From NCBI GenBank assembly GCA_002633005.1, contig NMRA01000013.1:736995-796994 (forward strand): DNA of 60,000 bases. Direction: 5' to 3'. The notes under the pieces are model-generated. The model was not told the origin of the DNA. It made no database searches and saw only the letters and a program-made list of their open reading frames with translations. Origin of the DNA: Phoronis australis (Eukaryota > Phoronida > Phoronidae). Positions 23,958 through 58,330 of this stretch are shown here, piece after piece; position 1 is the first letter of the stretch, and every line of letters begins with the position of its first letter. The position numbers and the translations under genes are program-made.

Positions 23958-26900
23958 GTGAGAATTCCTACCTGTACTTGTTTTGTATAACTCTGGTATA
24001 GGTCTGGCAGTTTTTGACGGCTATTATAGCTTGGTTGCGTATCTGAAATGAAATATTATTTTTCAAACCATGTTGAGAAACAATGACCCTTCGTGCTCAG
24101 GAAAAATAGAATATCAGAGACGTAGGAAGAGAAGTGAACGAAATGCACAGAGGATTTTGAATGGAAATATTCTCTTGCAGTTTCTTTCCGCATGCACACA
24201 GCTGAAGTATAAAGTTGAATGCACCAAGATTGAGAAACACAACGCCTTACACATGTACTTCGCTTTGTGTACTTTCAGGTATAAAAATTACATGGGCCTT
24301 TCCGGTGAATATTCGTACTCGTATAGTCCCTGTTCTAGTTTTACTCAAACAGCTCCAGGAGCAATTGTTGACGCATGTCACCATGTGGTGGTAAGCCATC
24401 TTTCCAGTGGATTCTAAGTGTTGGTCAGGATTGGTAACTCGTCCTTGGGTTACGTTGCACACGTAGCGGGATTTTCCGTAGATGAGATGAGCCCACCCGA
24501 TGAAACGCCCATGCGCGTTTACTCGGAAAATTATGCCATGGTGTTACAACTTTTGGTGTCAAGTGTGCAATGGGGCGTTTATTCGAAAGATGTCATCTTA
24601 AAAGTCCAACTTTTAACAACAAATTCAGTTTTGTGGAGGATTTATCATTTGTAAAAACGAATAGGGTTGGAGAACTATGTATTTATTAACTTGAAATTAA
24701 AAAAACCCATTCTTTTTTACAAAATATCGCTGATATTTTCGTATCAGCCGAGCCTATGACTTTCTGTTTACACGCCCCCTTTCCGTATAAACGCCCGGGC
24801 GCTTATTTGGTGTTACTGAAATTCGTGACAATTTTCGTTTTCCGAATATACGCCCATGCGCCTATCTACGGAAAATCCCCGGTATTATTTCGATGGGGAA
24901 TTGCTACTTAAGTTTAAAGGGACATTCTCGGCTAGAAAAAATTCATAGAAATTAACAGAATCAAACCCCGTGCTTCTGTGCCTGGTAGCCATCGAACACT
25001 ATAATGAGCTAAACCTCACGTGTTGAATAGCAAATTATATTATACGTTTTTAAATAGACCGGCCTTGATTTCAACCGAATGCCTGGAGAACCAGTGAGAG
25101 ACTGGCTATTTGGAATAAAATCACAAAACCACAAATGATTTTGTTGTTTCAAAGTTCTGGTCAAAGCCAACTTCAAGATTCAACTACAATCCAAAAATTT
25201 GGTTCCTTTGCCAGCAACATCGATAATGTCCCTTTGAAGATGTTTTTTGGAAACTACTTTCCTGCGCAAGCTAAACGACTTCACTGACCCTTTAACCTCT
25301 CGAAACATGCTGTTTGGAAACCATCTACCGTCAGGCATCTTCAAAGACAACTAAAATTCGTGATCAATATTAGACCTACTTATATTCTGTGTGTCACTGA
25401 AGGCAGATGGAAGCCACATGCAACGCCATGTATGAAACTTCCATTGTTTTGGTCCAACCAAATAACATTCTTCAATAATGTTACCCTTTGTTAAACAAAA
25501 CACGATTTCCTATAACTTGTTATTCGTGTAAAAGTATATTAAGCAATTTCACGATTGGTGTTCTACGTACGCGCGACCGGAAGTGACACTCAACATTTTG
25601 ATTGCATTGAAAGGCAGATGCAGACAGCTCTGTCTCGTGTACAAAACATGAACATATTGTGAATGTGAACACTATAGTGTAACAAAGACTTCACAATCTC
25701 ATAAAGTCCAATAAAAGTGTCTCCAAAGTGAAGTTTGAATCTTATACGACTGTTACAAATGCTGTCAGCAGTTTTTACACCAGAATCCCTATTCGTATGC
25801 TATTAGTTTGAACTAAGAAATACTGCCGAAATCTTCCAAAAGTTGATACTGATCATGTTTTATAAATCCAAACTGTCTGGAGGTTACTTTATTTTCCTGC
25901 TAACTTTCAACTTTCCGCTTGCACGAAGTAAAAGTTGAAGATAAGCCATGAATGTTGAGACCAGACTAAAAATCAAGCATATGCAGAACAGAATTCAAAA
26001 TACTTAGCCAACCCAGCACACACTTATTTTTAAAGAAATGCGGGAAGAACGTTGCTCCAAAAATTATATTGAGTAACACCTGAATATTTCATAACGTGTA
26101 TTATTCATTTTCAGTCGTGCCAGACAACGCCATTGGTTGATGACAAGTATTTCTTTGATGCTGGTATCCAGAGTGATGTGACCTTTTCCACCGAAGTTTT
26201 GACTCCAGGTGGTAGCGACTATATACTCACGATGAAGTACTATTCCAAGAACAAAAAAGTGTATGCAACGCTCTTATTGGTGTCGGGATACAGTTCTTAA
26301 AAAAGTCGCCCGCTCTTATGGGAGGGTGTCCAATAAAGGAAATCTCCGCAGTAGACAGCGTCAACTGAAAATAACTAGCAAACCGAATATCTACACAGCA
26401 GCTAGAAACTAATAGTTAATAGAGTTCAACAGCTGTCTCGCGGCGAGAAAATTTTTGCCAAAATCAAGTGCTCTCATTAAAAATGCACGGGGATATCTCG
26501 CGAGATCTTCCTTTTCTAGCGAGGTACTAGGGGTTTCTTAACTCGAACCTGGTTCCTAGATTATAATTTATTTCAGTGCACTCTCATATGCCCACAACTT
26601 GAGAGCACGCGGGTAAGAGCTGCAATCGGCCCTGACTGTCTGCGATGTAATTCTGCAAAACGGCACGTTACGCCTCATACGGTATTGTTCTTATAAGAAC
26701 TTCTTCCCCGGCAGGACTCGAACTTGCAACCTTCTGACCCGAAGTCAGACGCCTTATCCATTAGGCGACGAGGTCTCTAGAGTCTCGCTGGTTCCCTGCG
26801 TGCTTAGCCCAGCCAGCACGCAGGTATCACCTAGTGGCACGTGCTTTAGCATTGGTCGATGTAATCTTGGCAGTCATTGGTTAGCTTTACAACACCGTGA

Positions 26901-29900
26901 AAAAATGGCGGAATGTGAACGATTTTTAGCCTTGTCGTTTCTGAAGTGATGTTTAATAGCCGCGTGCTTGAAGCACATACATGCACAATAAACACATATT
27001 ATGTGGCCGATTTAACCGGTGTGTTATTCATACTGTATAAGGACACTATCGTAAACAAAAGTCATCGACAGTAGAAAGATGTATTCCGAAAAGGCTNGTA
27101 GCCGCGCCAGCACGCGTGCTGGCTGGGCTAAGCACGCAGGGAACCAGCGAGTCTCTAGAGTTTGTTGAATGTTTCTCAAGAGACTTGAGGGAATACACTT
27201 ACGCTTCTAGAATTAAAGCTTTTTTCATCCTACTAACAATTGAATTTGCTTACATTTTCCAAAAAAAGCGGTGCCGTTTCCTAACTCTAGTTTGAATTTT
27301 AAACCAACGCGAATAATTAAGATTTTGAGCTACTTTTTAAAATACTTAAAAGTAACTTTCTAAATCCGCTGAGGTGTTACTCGGATCCAGGACGTTGCAA
27401 GATGACCTAAACAAAATTCAAAATTTTTCTTGGGTTTTGGCTCCGTTGCAAGAAAAAAATATTGAGTATCCTTTTAATTTTTTGGTCAATTCGACTCTAA
27501 AATTTTTGTCTCTTAATGATGAAGACATGATAGAGTCTCCTTTTCGGTAGTTTTATAGTGAAGAAAACTCAAAGATATCACTGCGCGTAAGAGAAGGTAC
27601 AAATACTATAGAATAAATCTCTTATTTCAGTGCAACGTTGGTATACCTGCTATGTACCGAACAAGATAACTTTACGGCAATGGGTGTCAAACCTCCCGAC
27701 AGCACAACACAGGAAGAAGAAACAATTGTAAGAAAATCATAACTTAATTTGTTTTAAAAGCTTCGAGCAATGTCTTCCCCCAGTAAGAAGACTAAACGTA
27801 AATACTATATTTTAAGATTTTCTCGTGTTATTGCCGCATATTAATACTTTAATGAGTACTTATATTTTTACATCTATTTAAAGAACCTCGCAAAGTTAAC
27901 GGTGTCAAGACGAAATCGTTAATTCCAAACTGGAATTAATTAAGCTAGCGGCGACGAATATTACTGTTGAATTTTTGAAGTCCATTCAGTGATTTCTTTT
28001 ATTGTGATTAATGAAGAAAGAAATATAACTGGCTGTATTAAAAATCAAAACATTGGGTTCCACTCTAAAACATAAACTACAAAGCAATGTTTTTCAAAAA
28101 TGGCATTTCGTCCTGTTTAGCAGGCTAAAAACTGAAATGGAATTAATCCCTTTTACTCTCATAAAAATTCATATCGTGATATTTCTCGAGTTCCGTTATC
28201 AACAACAAAATAGTAAGAATCAGGCGCTTACGACAACACTGTCGAGTTTATTGGCTTGAACAAAAATGATGTTGAAGTAGGCCTACTTTATTTCACAAAC
28301 CAAATTTGAGAAATTTGTAAAATTGTTTTTGTATTTTAGGCTTACATTTTATATTCGCCACGTGCATGTCCGTATCAGGAGCATTCGTTAGGACTGACCA
28401 CAATCCTGTGTGTTTCGTAAGTATACGTAATTTCGCGAGCATTGGAAAACTTAATGCTCTATGCTCAAATACGAAGTTTTTGTACCGCAAACAGTTGGAT
28501 CCTTTTCTGTAGGATCTCAAAAACGGGACAAATGCTGAGTGAGAACCAGTTAAACGAGTCGGAAAATATTCGCGAACGGAGTCGCCATAGAGGCGTGTTT
28601 TTGGCTACCAAATTTAACTGTTTCCGGTGCTCGGCCCAACCCGTAACTGTGGTATGGCGCCTGCATGTACTTTTTGTATGAAAGTCTTAAAATGAGACAG
28701 AACTTGGGGGTTCTGTGAAGAAATGGAGGAAATTACCAACTCCCCAAAAAATATCCTTTAAAAGAAAAAGTAAATGGTAACTTGAAAGGGAATGTTGAAG
28801 TCGTTTTTGGTCAATTTGGCTTTTTTCACTTACTCTAAAATGTATTTTGTACGGTGGTTCGAAAACATCATCACCATTTCAGTTCAAATTTGCACCTAGG
28901 TGGAAATATTATCAACCTGTGTTGAAATTATTTACATCCAGGTTGAAAATATTTGCACCTGGGTTGAAATAATTCCCACTGGGGTTGAAGGTATATACAC
29001 CTATGTTGAAGTTATTACCACCTGGGAGGAAATTATTTCCATCTAAGTGAATTCATTCTCAACTAGGTGTCAAATATTTCCACCTAGGTGAAAACGGGGA
29101 GAAAATAATTAACGATTCTTTCAGGCCACCGTTATTTTAAATTCTTTTAGTCGAAATTTGCAAAACTGATAATTCTCATACCGAAAGCATGTCGTTGTGA
29201 ACATATCGCACAATGCAAACCCGTGCTGAATCGTTGTTGCATTAGATATATTACCTGTTGCTGATATCTGGAACTGAAAAGTTATGGCTGTCTTTGCCAT
29301 TAAGCACAGACTGTACAATTATCTAAACTGAAAAGCCAGTGAACAATTTATTTGGACAGTTTGACGTTTTCAGTCACTGCGCCACTCTGCGGTGGAAGGA
29401 ACATTACTGCTCTCATTTTAATCAAAGTCAAATTTCAGTACTTAGGCCTCCAGCCTATACAAGTGTGAAAGTAACAAATACAAGCGCGTAATTAACAAAG
29501 TGGTTGACATAATACAGACTATTAGATTAACTATGCACAATGGTGGATGAAACGAGCTAAGTACCAAACGTTGCAAGACTTCATCAAATAAATGAAGTGA
29601 TCACTATCGAAGTTATTATTATTGCGAATAATACCAAACTTTCTCCTAAAATCTTCATATACTTGAAGCTCTAAAAGAACGTGTTGTGTACCCTCAATAG
29701 TGTCAGAACAAAGAGAGCAGAAAGCCGCTGATCTCCAGCTATACCCAAGTGTCTGCCAGTTTCGTATCGATTTCAGTTGATGATGGGAGCATCTAAAACG
29801 TACGAGAGTTGTGATTAAATGTTTTTTGTCTAGACATCCTGCATATTCTTCTAGAATGGGTCTATTTTTAAATAATTTATAAGAATCTAATTTACTAAGC

Positions 29901-30393
29901 CATGATATTTCGTCCAGCCATTACTGTTCGTTTATGTCTTTTCACATTTGTTTGAATTCGTGCACAACTGCTTGACTGACCCAAACAATACCAAACCTAG
30001 TCATGAAAAGTTTTTTTTTAACGCGGAGACCTCAGCTTTCACGATGTCTTTCCACAAAGTCATGCTGGACCTTATAACATGAGTAGGTATGTCTATTCTG
30101 AGGTAATTTTAACAACTTCAACCAATATTTAATAATCCTAACAAACCTCCTTGACACCATCATCTGAAAAGATTCAAACTGTGTTTTATAATCAGTAAAA
30201 TGTGCCAAATTGACCAAACTGTCTTCAAAAAGGTAATCTTTACCTTAAAGATTCGTATCCACCTATGCGTTGATTTTCTTTTAGGATCGCCGGCTTCTTC
30301 GTCCTGTGTTCAACAGTAGTAATAGTCGTCGTGATTCTGAAGTACAAGAGGAGAGGGCGCGCACCCGACGTCATACCGATAGTTAAATCATAG
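23764..30393 (+). CDS. Type I membrane protein with a mannose-6-phosphate-receptor-homology (MRH) domain, gene span, six exons
   Basis: Exons 23764-23957, 24279-24390, 26115-26260, 27631-27727, 28340-28416 and 30285-30393 join in frame at all five GT...AG junctions to give 244 residues. A signal peptide (MNRLWHPRTKHE, then VLILVLSLCATGV) is followed by a cysteine-paired beta domain: CVKIDDCSCRW, NLHPL, YSPCSSF, DKYFFDAGIQS, LVYLLC and YILYSPRACPYQ. This is the pattern of MRH domains (cation-dependent M6P receptor, Atg27 relatives), which bind mannose-type glycans or act as lumenal sorting domains. One membrane span follows (IAGFFVLCSTVVIVVVIL) with a short basic tail, KYKRRGRAPDVIPIVKS, consistent with trafficking through the Golgi and endosomes. 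The start was chosen at 23764 because the signal peptide begins there; ATGs at 23629 and 23635 in frame would bury it. Whether the sugar-contacting residues are kept is not clear, so ligand binding is unproven. AATAAA at 30475. Confidence 0.78.
24279..24390 (+). CDS. MRH protein exon 2
   Basis: One base completing Arg, then 37 codons (YKNYMGLSGEYSYSYSPCSS onward, ending DACHHVV). Acceptor GTGTACTTTCAG, donor GTAAGC. Confidence 0.75.
24468..24879. mobile_element. MITE with GGGATTTTCCGTAGAT ends
   Basis: A 412-bp element whose first 16 bases, GGGATTTTCCGTAGAT, are exactly repeated in reverse complement at its end; pairing continues imperfectly inside (GCGCATGGGCG-type bases). It lies in intron 2 of the MRH gene. 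Each end contains GGGATTTTCC, a perfect NF-kappaB consensus. Confidence 0.8.
25000..25210 (+). repeat. Diverged dispersed repeat (copy also at 49575-49740)
   Basis: CCTTGATTTCAACCGAATG and the sequence after it match, with gaps, CCTTGATTTCAGCGAATGTC and its continuation in MAPKAPK2 intron 2. Element class unknown. Confidence 0.45.
26115..26260 (+). CDS. MRH protein exon 3
   Basis: 48 codons plus two bases, after an ATTCATTTTCAG acceptor. Encodes SCQTTPLVDDKYFFDAGIQS and the strand through YILTMKYYSKNKK. The donor is AAAAAGT|GTATGC; the alternative GT two bases earlier leads to an early stop. Confidence 0.75.
26703..26775 (-). pseudogene. Probable tRNA-Arg (TCG) pseudogene
   Basis: Clearly related to the two intact tRNA-Arg genes and still with anticodon TCG. 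However, the 3' acceptor arm reads CGGGGAA, so the first two acceptor pairs are lost, and one T-stem pair is A-C. A MITE sits against its 5' end. It lies in intron 3 of the MRH gene, on the opposite strand. Confidence 0.75.
26784..27151. mobile_element. MITE with 38-bp perfect inverted repeats
   Basis: A 368-bp element. Its ends, CTCGCTGGTTCCCTGCGTGC and on, are perfect reverse complements over 38 bp. It is flanked by a 10-bp direct duplication TCTCTAGAGT (26774-26783 and 27152-27161), the likely target-site duplication, which overlaps the first two bases of the tRNA-Arg pseudogene. Next to the right arm is a palindrome CCAGCACGCGTGCTGG. One ambiguous base (N) at 27097. Confidence 0.9.
27631..27727 (+). 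CDS. MRH protein exon 4
   Basis: One base completing Val, then ATLVYLLCTEQDNFTAMG and the acidic stretch QEEETI. Acceptor CTCTTATTTCAG, donor GTAAGA. Confidence 0.75.
28340..28416 (+). CDS. MRH protein exon 5
   Basis: Encodes AYILYSPRACPYQ, the last MRH strand with its final cysteine, then EHSLGLTTILCV leading into the membrane span. Donor TTTC|GTAAGT. Confidence 0.75.
28893..29092. repeat. Imperfect minisatellite, about 22-bp unit
   Basis: About nine diverged units of the type CACCTAGGTTGAAATTATTT, in intron 5 of the MRH gene. The outermost units both carry the palindrome CACCTAGGTG. Confidence 0.8.
29560..30250 (-). pseudogene. Decayed LINE (CR1-type) ORF2 C-terminal fragment
   Basis: On the minus strand, frames broken by a few stops read like the region after the reverse transcriptase of CR1-like elements: FESFQMMVSRRFVRI and IKYWLKLLKL, then further down RFRCSHHQLKSIRNWQTL and a cysteine pair (AAFCSLCSD) before TQHVLLEL. 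It lies between exons 5 and 6 of the MRH gene, on the opposite strand. Confidence 0.7.
30285..30393 (+). CDS. MRH protein exon 6 (membrane span and cytosolic tail)
   Basis: One base completing Ser, then the hydrophobic span and the basic tail ending IVKS and TAG. Acceptor TTTTCTTTTAG. AATAAA at 30475-30480. Confidence 0.78.
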
Positions 30394-31632
30394 TCACTTC
30401 ACATTGATTTTCGTTGTATCATTGTACAAAAATGTCAATTTTGATTATGAAAGCACGAATTTGCAAAAACCAATAATAAATACTAAACTTCATTGTTGAT
30501 TTCATCCCTAGGGTCACTTCACGGTTACTGAACAAAAGTTTAATCTAATCCAAGTTTCACTCCCAGTGGTCGAACATGCAGACAGACAACAGTACCACTC
30601 AGAAACTTGATGACGGAGTTCAAACTTGATCGACAAAGCCAGTTTCTCAGTACGGGACAGTAAAATACGCGACTTTCAACTGAGAGATGGAGATTGGCGC
30701 AAACAGAAAACAAAGTAATGCATAATTTTGAAGCACGCCTTTTACAGTGTTGAAAAAACGATGATTTTCTATCCTGACTAGGCAACCGGCATAGGATACA
30801 AAGATCGTTCTTGTTCAACTGGTCGGGAAGAGTTTTGCTAGTCTCAGAGATGAGAGTGTATGCATATAGGCCTACTGTCACAAACGTAACAATGAAATTA
30901 CGCCATTGTCACAAACGGGCGTTCAAAAATTTGCACTTTATCGTTACATGTGTAAAAATTAGCCGATGACTTACTTTTCTAAATCGGAATGACACCTTCT
31001 TTGTATGTATTGCTTAAGCATCTTTTGAGTTAATAGAGTTATTGGTCTAATTTTTTTTCACAACCTACTCAAGAACTTAATTTTGATCTTACGATTAAAG
31101 GATTCACGTAAGGAACTCCAAACGCCAGAACTAATGAGGGTCTTTTCGCTTCAAATTGCACGGAACCATGTGTGACTATTTCATTAGTTCAATTACGTTT
31201 TGTTTGGAGGTGGCAAATCTGATTGCATGTCTTAACCTTTTTTGTTTTGCTGGCATACTGGGAGGCCTCCACCCAGTCCAGTGGCTAATATGGGGGGAGG
31301 GGCAAGGGGGCCACGCCCCCCTAAAATTCAGGACCAAGACACTGCTCTCGGGCGAGTGAAGTCACCCTTCTGACTGCCATGACCTGAATATCCCTACATG
31401 ACTCAGATGTCTACTTGGTGCGGAACTGACCAACCAATATTGAAGAATGAATTTCTGTCAGAAAGCAATGACACGAATGTAACCCACGGCTTAATTAATC
31501 TGCTTCTCTATGGCTACTGGTAACAACGGGCAGGCTGGTTCATTTGACAATGTTTACTCGATCCCACCCAGTTGTCCCGGCGATAGTGCCTCATAAGGAC
31601 AAAAGAGGGCACAAGTTCGATACATAACATCA

Positions 31633-31639
31633 TGACGTC

Positions 31640-31640
<1 letters not shown>
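31633..31640. promoter_or_regulatory. Perfect CRE (TGACGTCA) at the kinase start codon
   Basis: TGACGTCA, the CREB/ATF consensus, lies in the 12-bp palindrome CATGACGTCATG (31631-31642), which contains both the kinase ATG at 31640 and an out-of-frame ATG at 31632. The latter opens a 21-codon upstream frame ending at 31697. Confidence 0.4.
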
Positions 31641-55956
<24,316 letters not shown>

Positions 55957-58330
55957 TCCGTGGTCATCGCGTGATGACTTCGGCGAATGCTACCGACAGG
56001 CGTGTTTTGATTATGCCTGGTTGCTAACGTATAGGTTTCCACTTTGAATTGGTGCGAAAGGGTTTGTTAGTCTGAATAGGAAGCAGTGGTGTTTGGTCAT
56101 GAGGTAGTTCTCACTGTTCATAAACACAAAAAAACTTGGGTTTGAGTTCGTGGTCACCAGGGCGCGGTGGCATAAAACTTGTACACTTGATAACATCAAC
56201 ATTGCATTATCATGCCACACGTTGCCATTTTTAAGAAGTACACTTGACTTCATGCGACACTTATCTTGTGGATAAGTTTTTAAAGTTTTACACAACCCAG
56301 CTCAGGTTCAGAGATATCCGGTGGAGTTTAACCAGTTGTTCTCTCGTAATGTATAATGTTATATAATTGTGTTGAGAACAGCTCGATTTAACTCTTCATA
56401 AAGTTTTCTCTTCAGGTGAATTTACAAATCGACTGGGAGATTTCTAGTCTTGGTGTTGTGCTGGGTATTGTTTTTATCACCATTTGTTCATGTCAACTCT
56501 TTTATGTTGAATTGCAAATAATATTTGTCAAAGATCATAAGATCGGTTCAAACACTGTGTTTTCTGAGTCGTGTTGTTAAGCCAATGTTGTTCGTCAAGG
56601 TTATGGTTAGTGTTGTAGATAACATTTTGTGAAGACTTCTGTTTGTTCATGTTATGTCCACCAGTCTCCGGCTCAGTCAGGAGTTCGGGAACAAGGGTAC
56701 AATCTTTTCACTTGAGATCAAACTTATTTTTGGCATTTTCTATTCTACTTGAATTCATTTTGTGCACTCAGGATGAGTATCTGTTATTCTATAATTGAGT
56801 ACATAATGGCTGAGGTGGATAACTGTCTGATCCTAGCTTGCACTTAATGATCCCATCGTATAGGTCAAAAGTTCAAGTGGGAACTCGAAACTTTCAAGTT
56901 CTTACTCAAAATCTCAAGAAGATTGTATTCGAGTTTTTAGGTCAAATTTAGGGGTCAATAAATACGAACTTGGACAAGAAACACCTTTGCCTGAACAATA
57001 ATGTACTCGAGCACAGTATAATAGACACTTATCTCAAGTTCAAGCAAGAGTAGAATGGAAAATGCTAAGAATAATTTCGAGTTTGAATAGAAAGATTAGA
57101 TCCTGTCCCGACAATGTTCACCGAGCCAGATTTGTTTGGAGTTTAAATTATCGCTGCTCACTCAAGTGCACCAGCTCTCATGTTCTGAGTTAGTTAAAAT
57201 TATTATTTGTCGGTGTTAGAGATCATGTATGTAAGTGCCATCTGGTGGAAGCTAAGTATTGGAGACTCGTCTCTTCGATTGGAAGCAGCCAATAGTGACC
57301 TAGCTGATATGGGTATAAACTTCATTCATGGGCTATCAAAACTACCATTTTAGACAAATAATTTGTTCAAAATATTTTGTATTGAAGAGTCTAATCATCA
57401 GGTGGAAGGTGTTTGCTGTCAGTCACAAGTGACTTGTTGCCATCGCTTGGCGAATATCTCGCATTGGTTTCCTCTATTAAAGCAGGGCTTGGAATGACCA
57501 ATGACAAAAAAAGGAAAATTTTCCAGTTGTTGGATTGTTCTACAAACAAAGGCCTGTGTGAGAGAAACGTTTTTGTGTTGTAAAAATTTAATTGAAATAA
57601 CCGTTTTTGCATGAATAAAGTCAAATGAATGATAAGAGGAAATTATAACCAAAAAAGATGACATCCTCTTATAAGAGGAAAATTTCAAGCCCCGATTAAA
57701 GTTTGTTTGAATTATATTCTTAGTCAACCAAGTGCGTGAAACTAAAACCTATAAGGTATACTGTTTAGAGAAAATCGTGTAAATTTAAGGTTTAATGAGA
57801 GTTATAATGAAATTTAAACACTGTACGTGATTATGTTTTTGTTTTGGAGCTGACGTGGAGGCAGTTCTGCATTTCGTAGTCTAGTGTAGTTTTTAAATAG
57901 ATTTCGAGAGGAAGTCTGAAATGTTAACGTGGTTGTCTAAATGGTTGTTAATGTAATAGAACTGATGTGAAAGTATTTTTTTGCAAAATTAGTTTGGCTG
58001 TGGATTCTTTAGATGTGAGAACCTCCCAAAAATGAAAGCTTTTGCCATGTGTTACCAGTAAAGCACATGATCACACAAGTTGCCGTTGTAAGATTCTTGC
58101 ATCTACAGTACTCGGCCTGGGTCTTACACTGAAACCAGGTGATACAGTAATCAATATTGCTAATTATAAGATTATAATTATTCAAGCATTAGAAATCAGT
58201 TTTTGGTTTATAGAACAAAACCAATCTGTTAGTTATCCTTGTAGTAGATTATGAAATAAACTCTTCTCTTGTTGCAAGTGATACATAAGTTAACAAACTT
58301 GTATTTGTTTTCATATTTTATCAAAATAAA
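55957..58330 (+). other. Likely MAPKAPK2 3' UTR
   Basis: No coding frame recognised. Candidate AATAAA signals occur near 57615, 58252 and 58325. Which is used cannot be told from the sequence. Confidence 0.4.
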
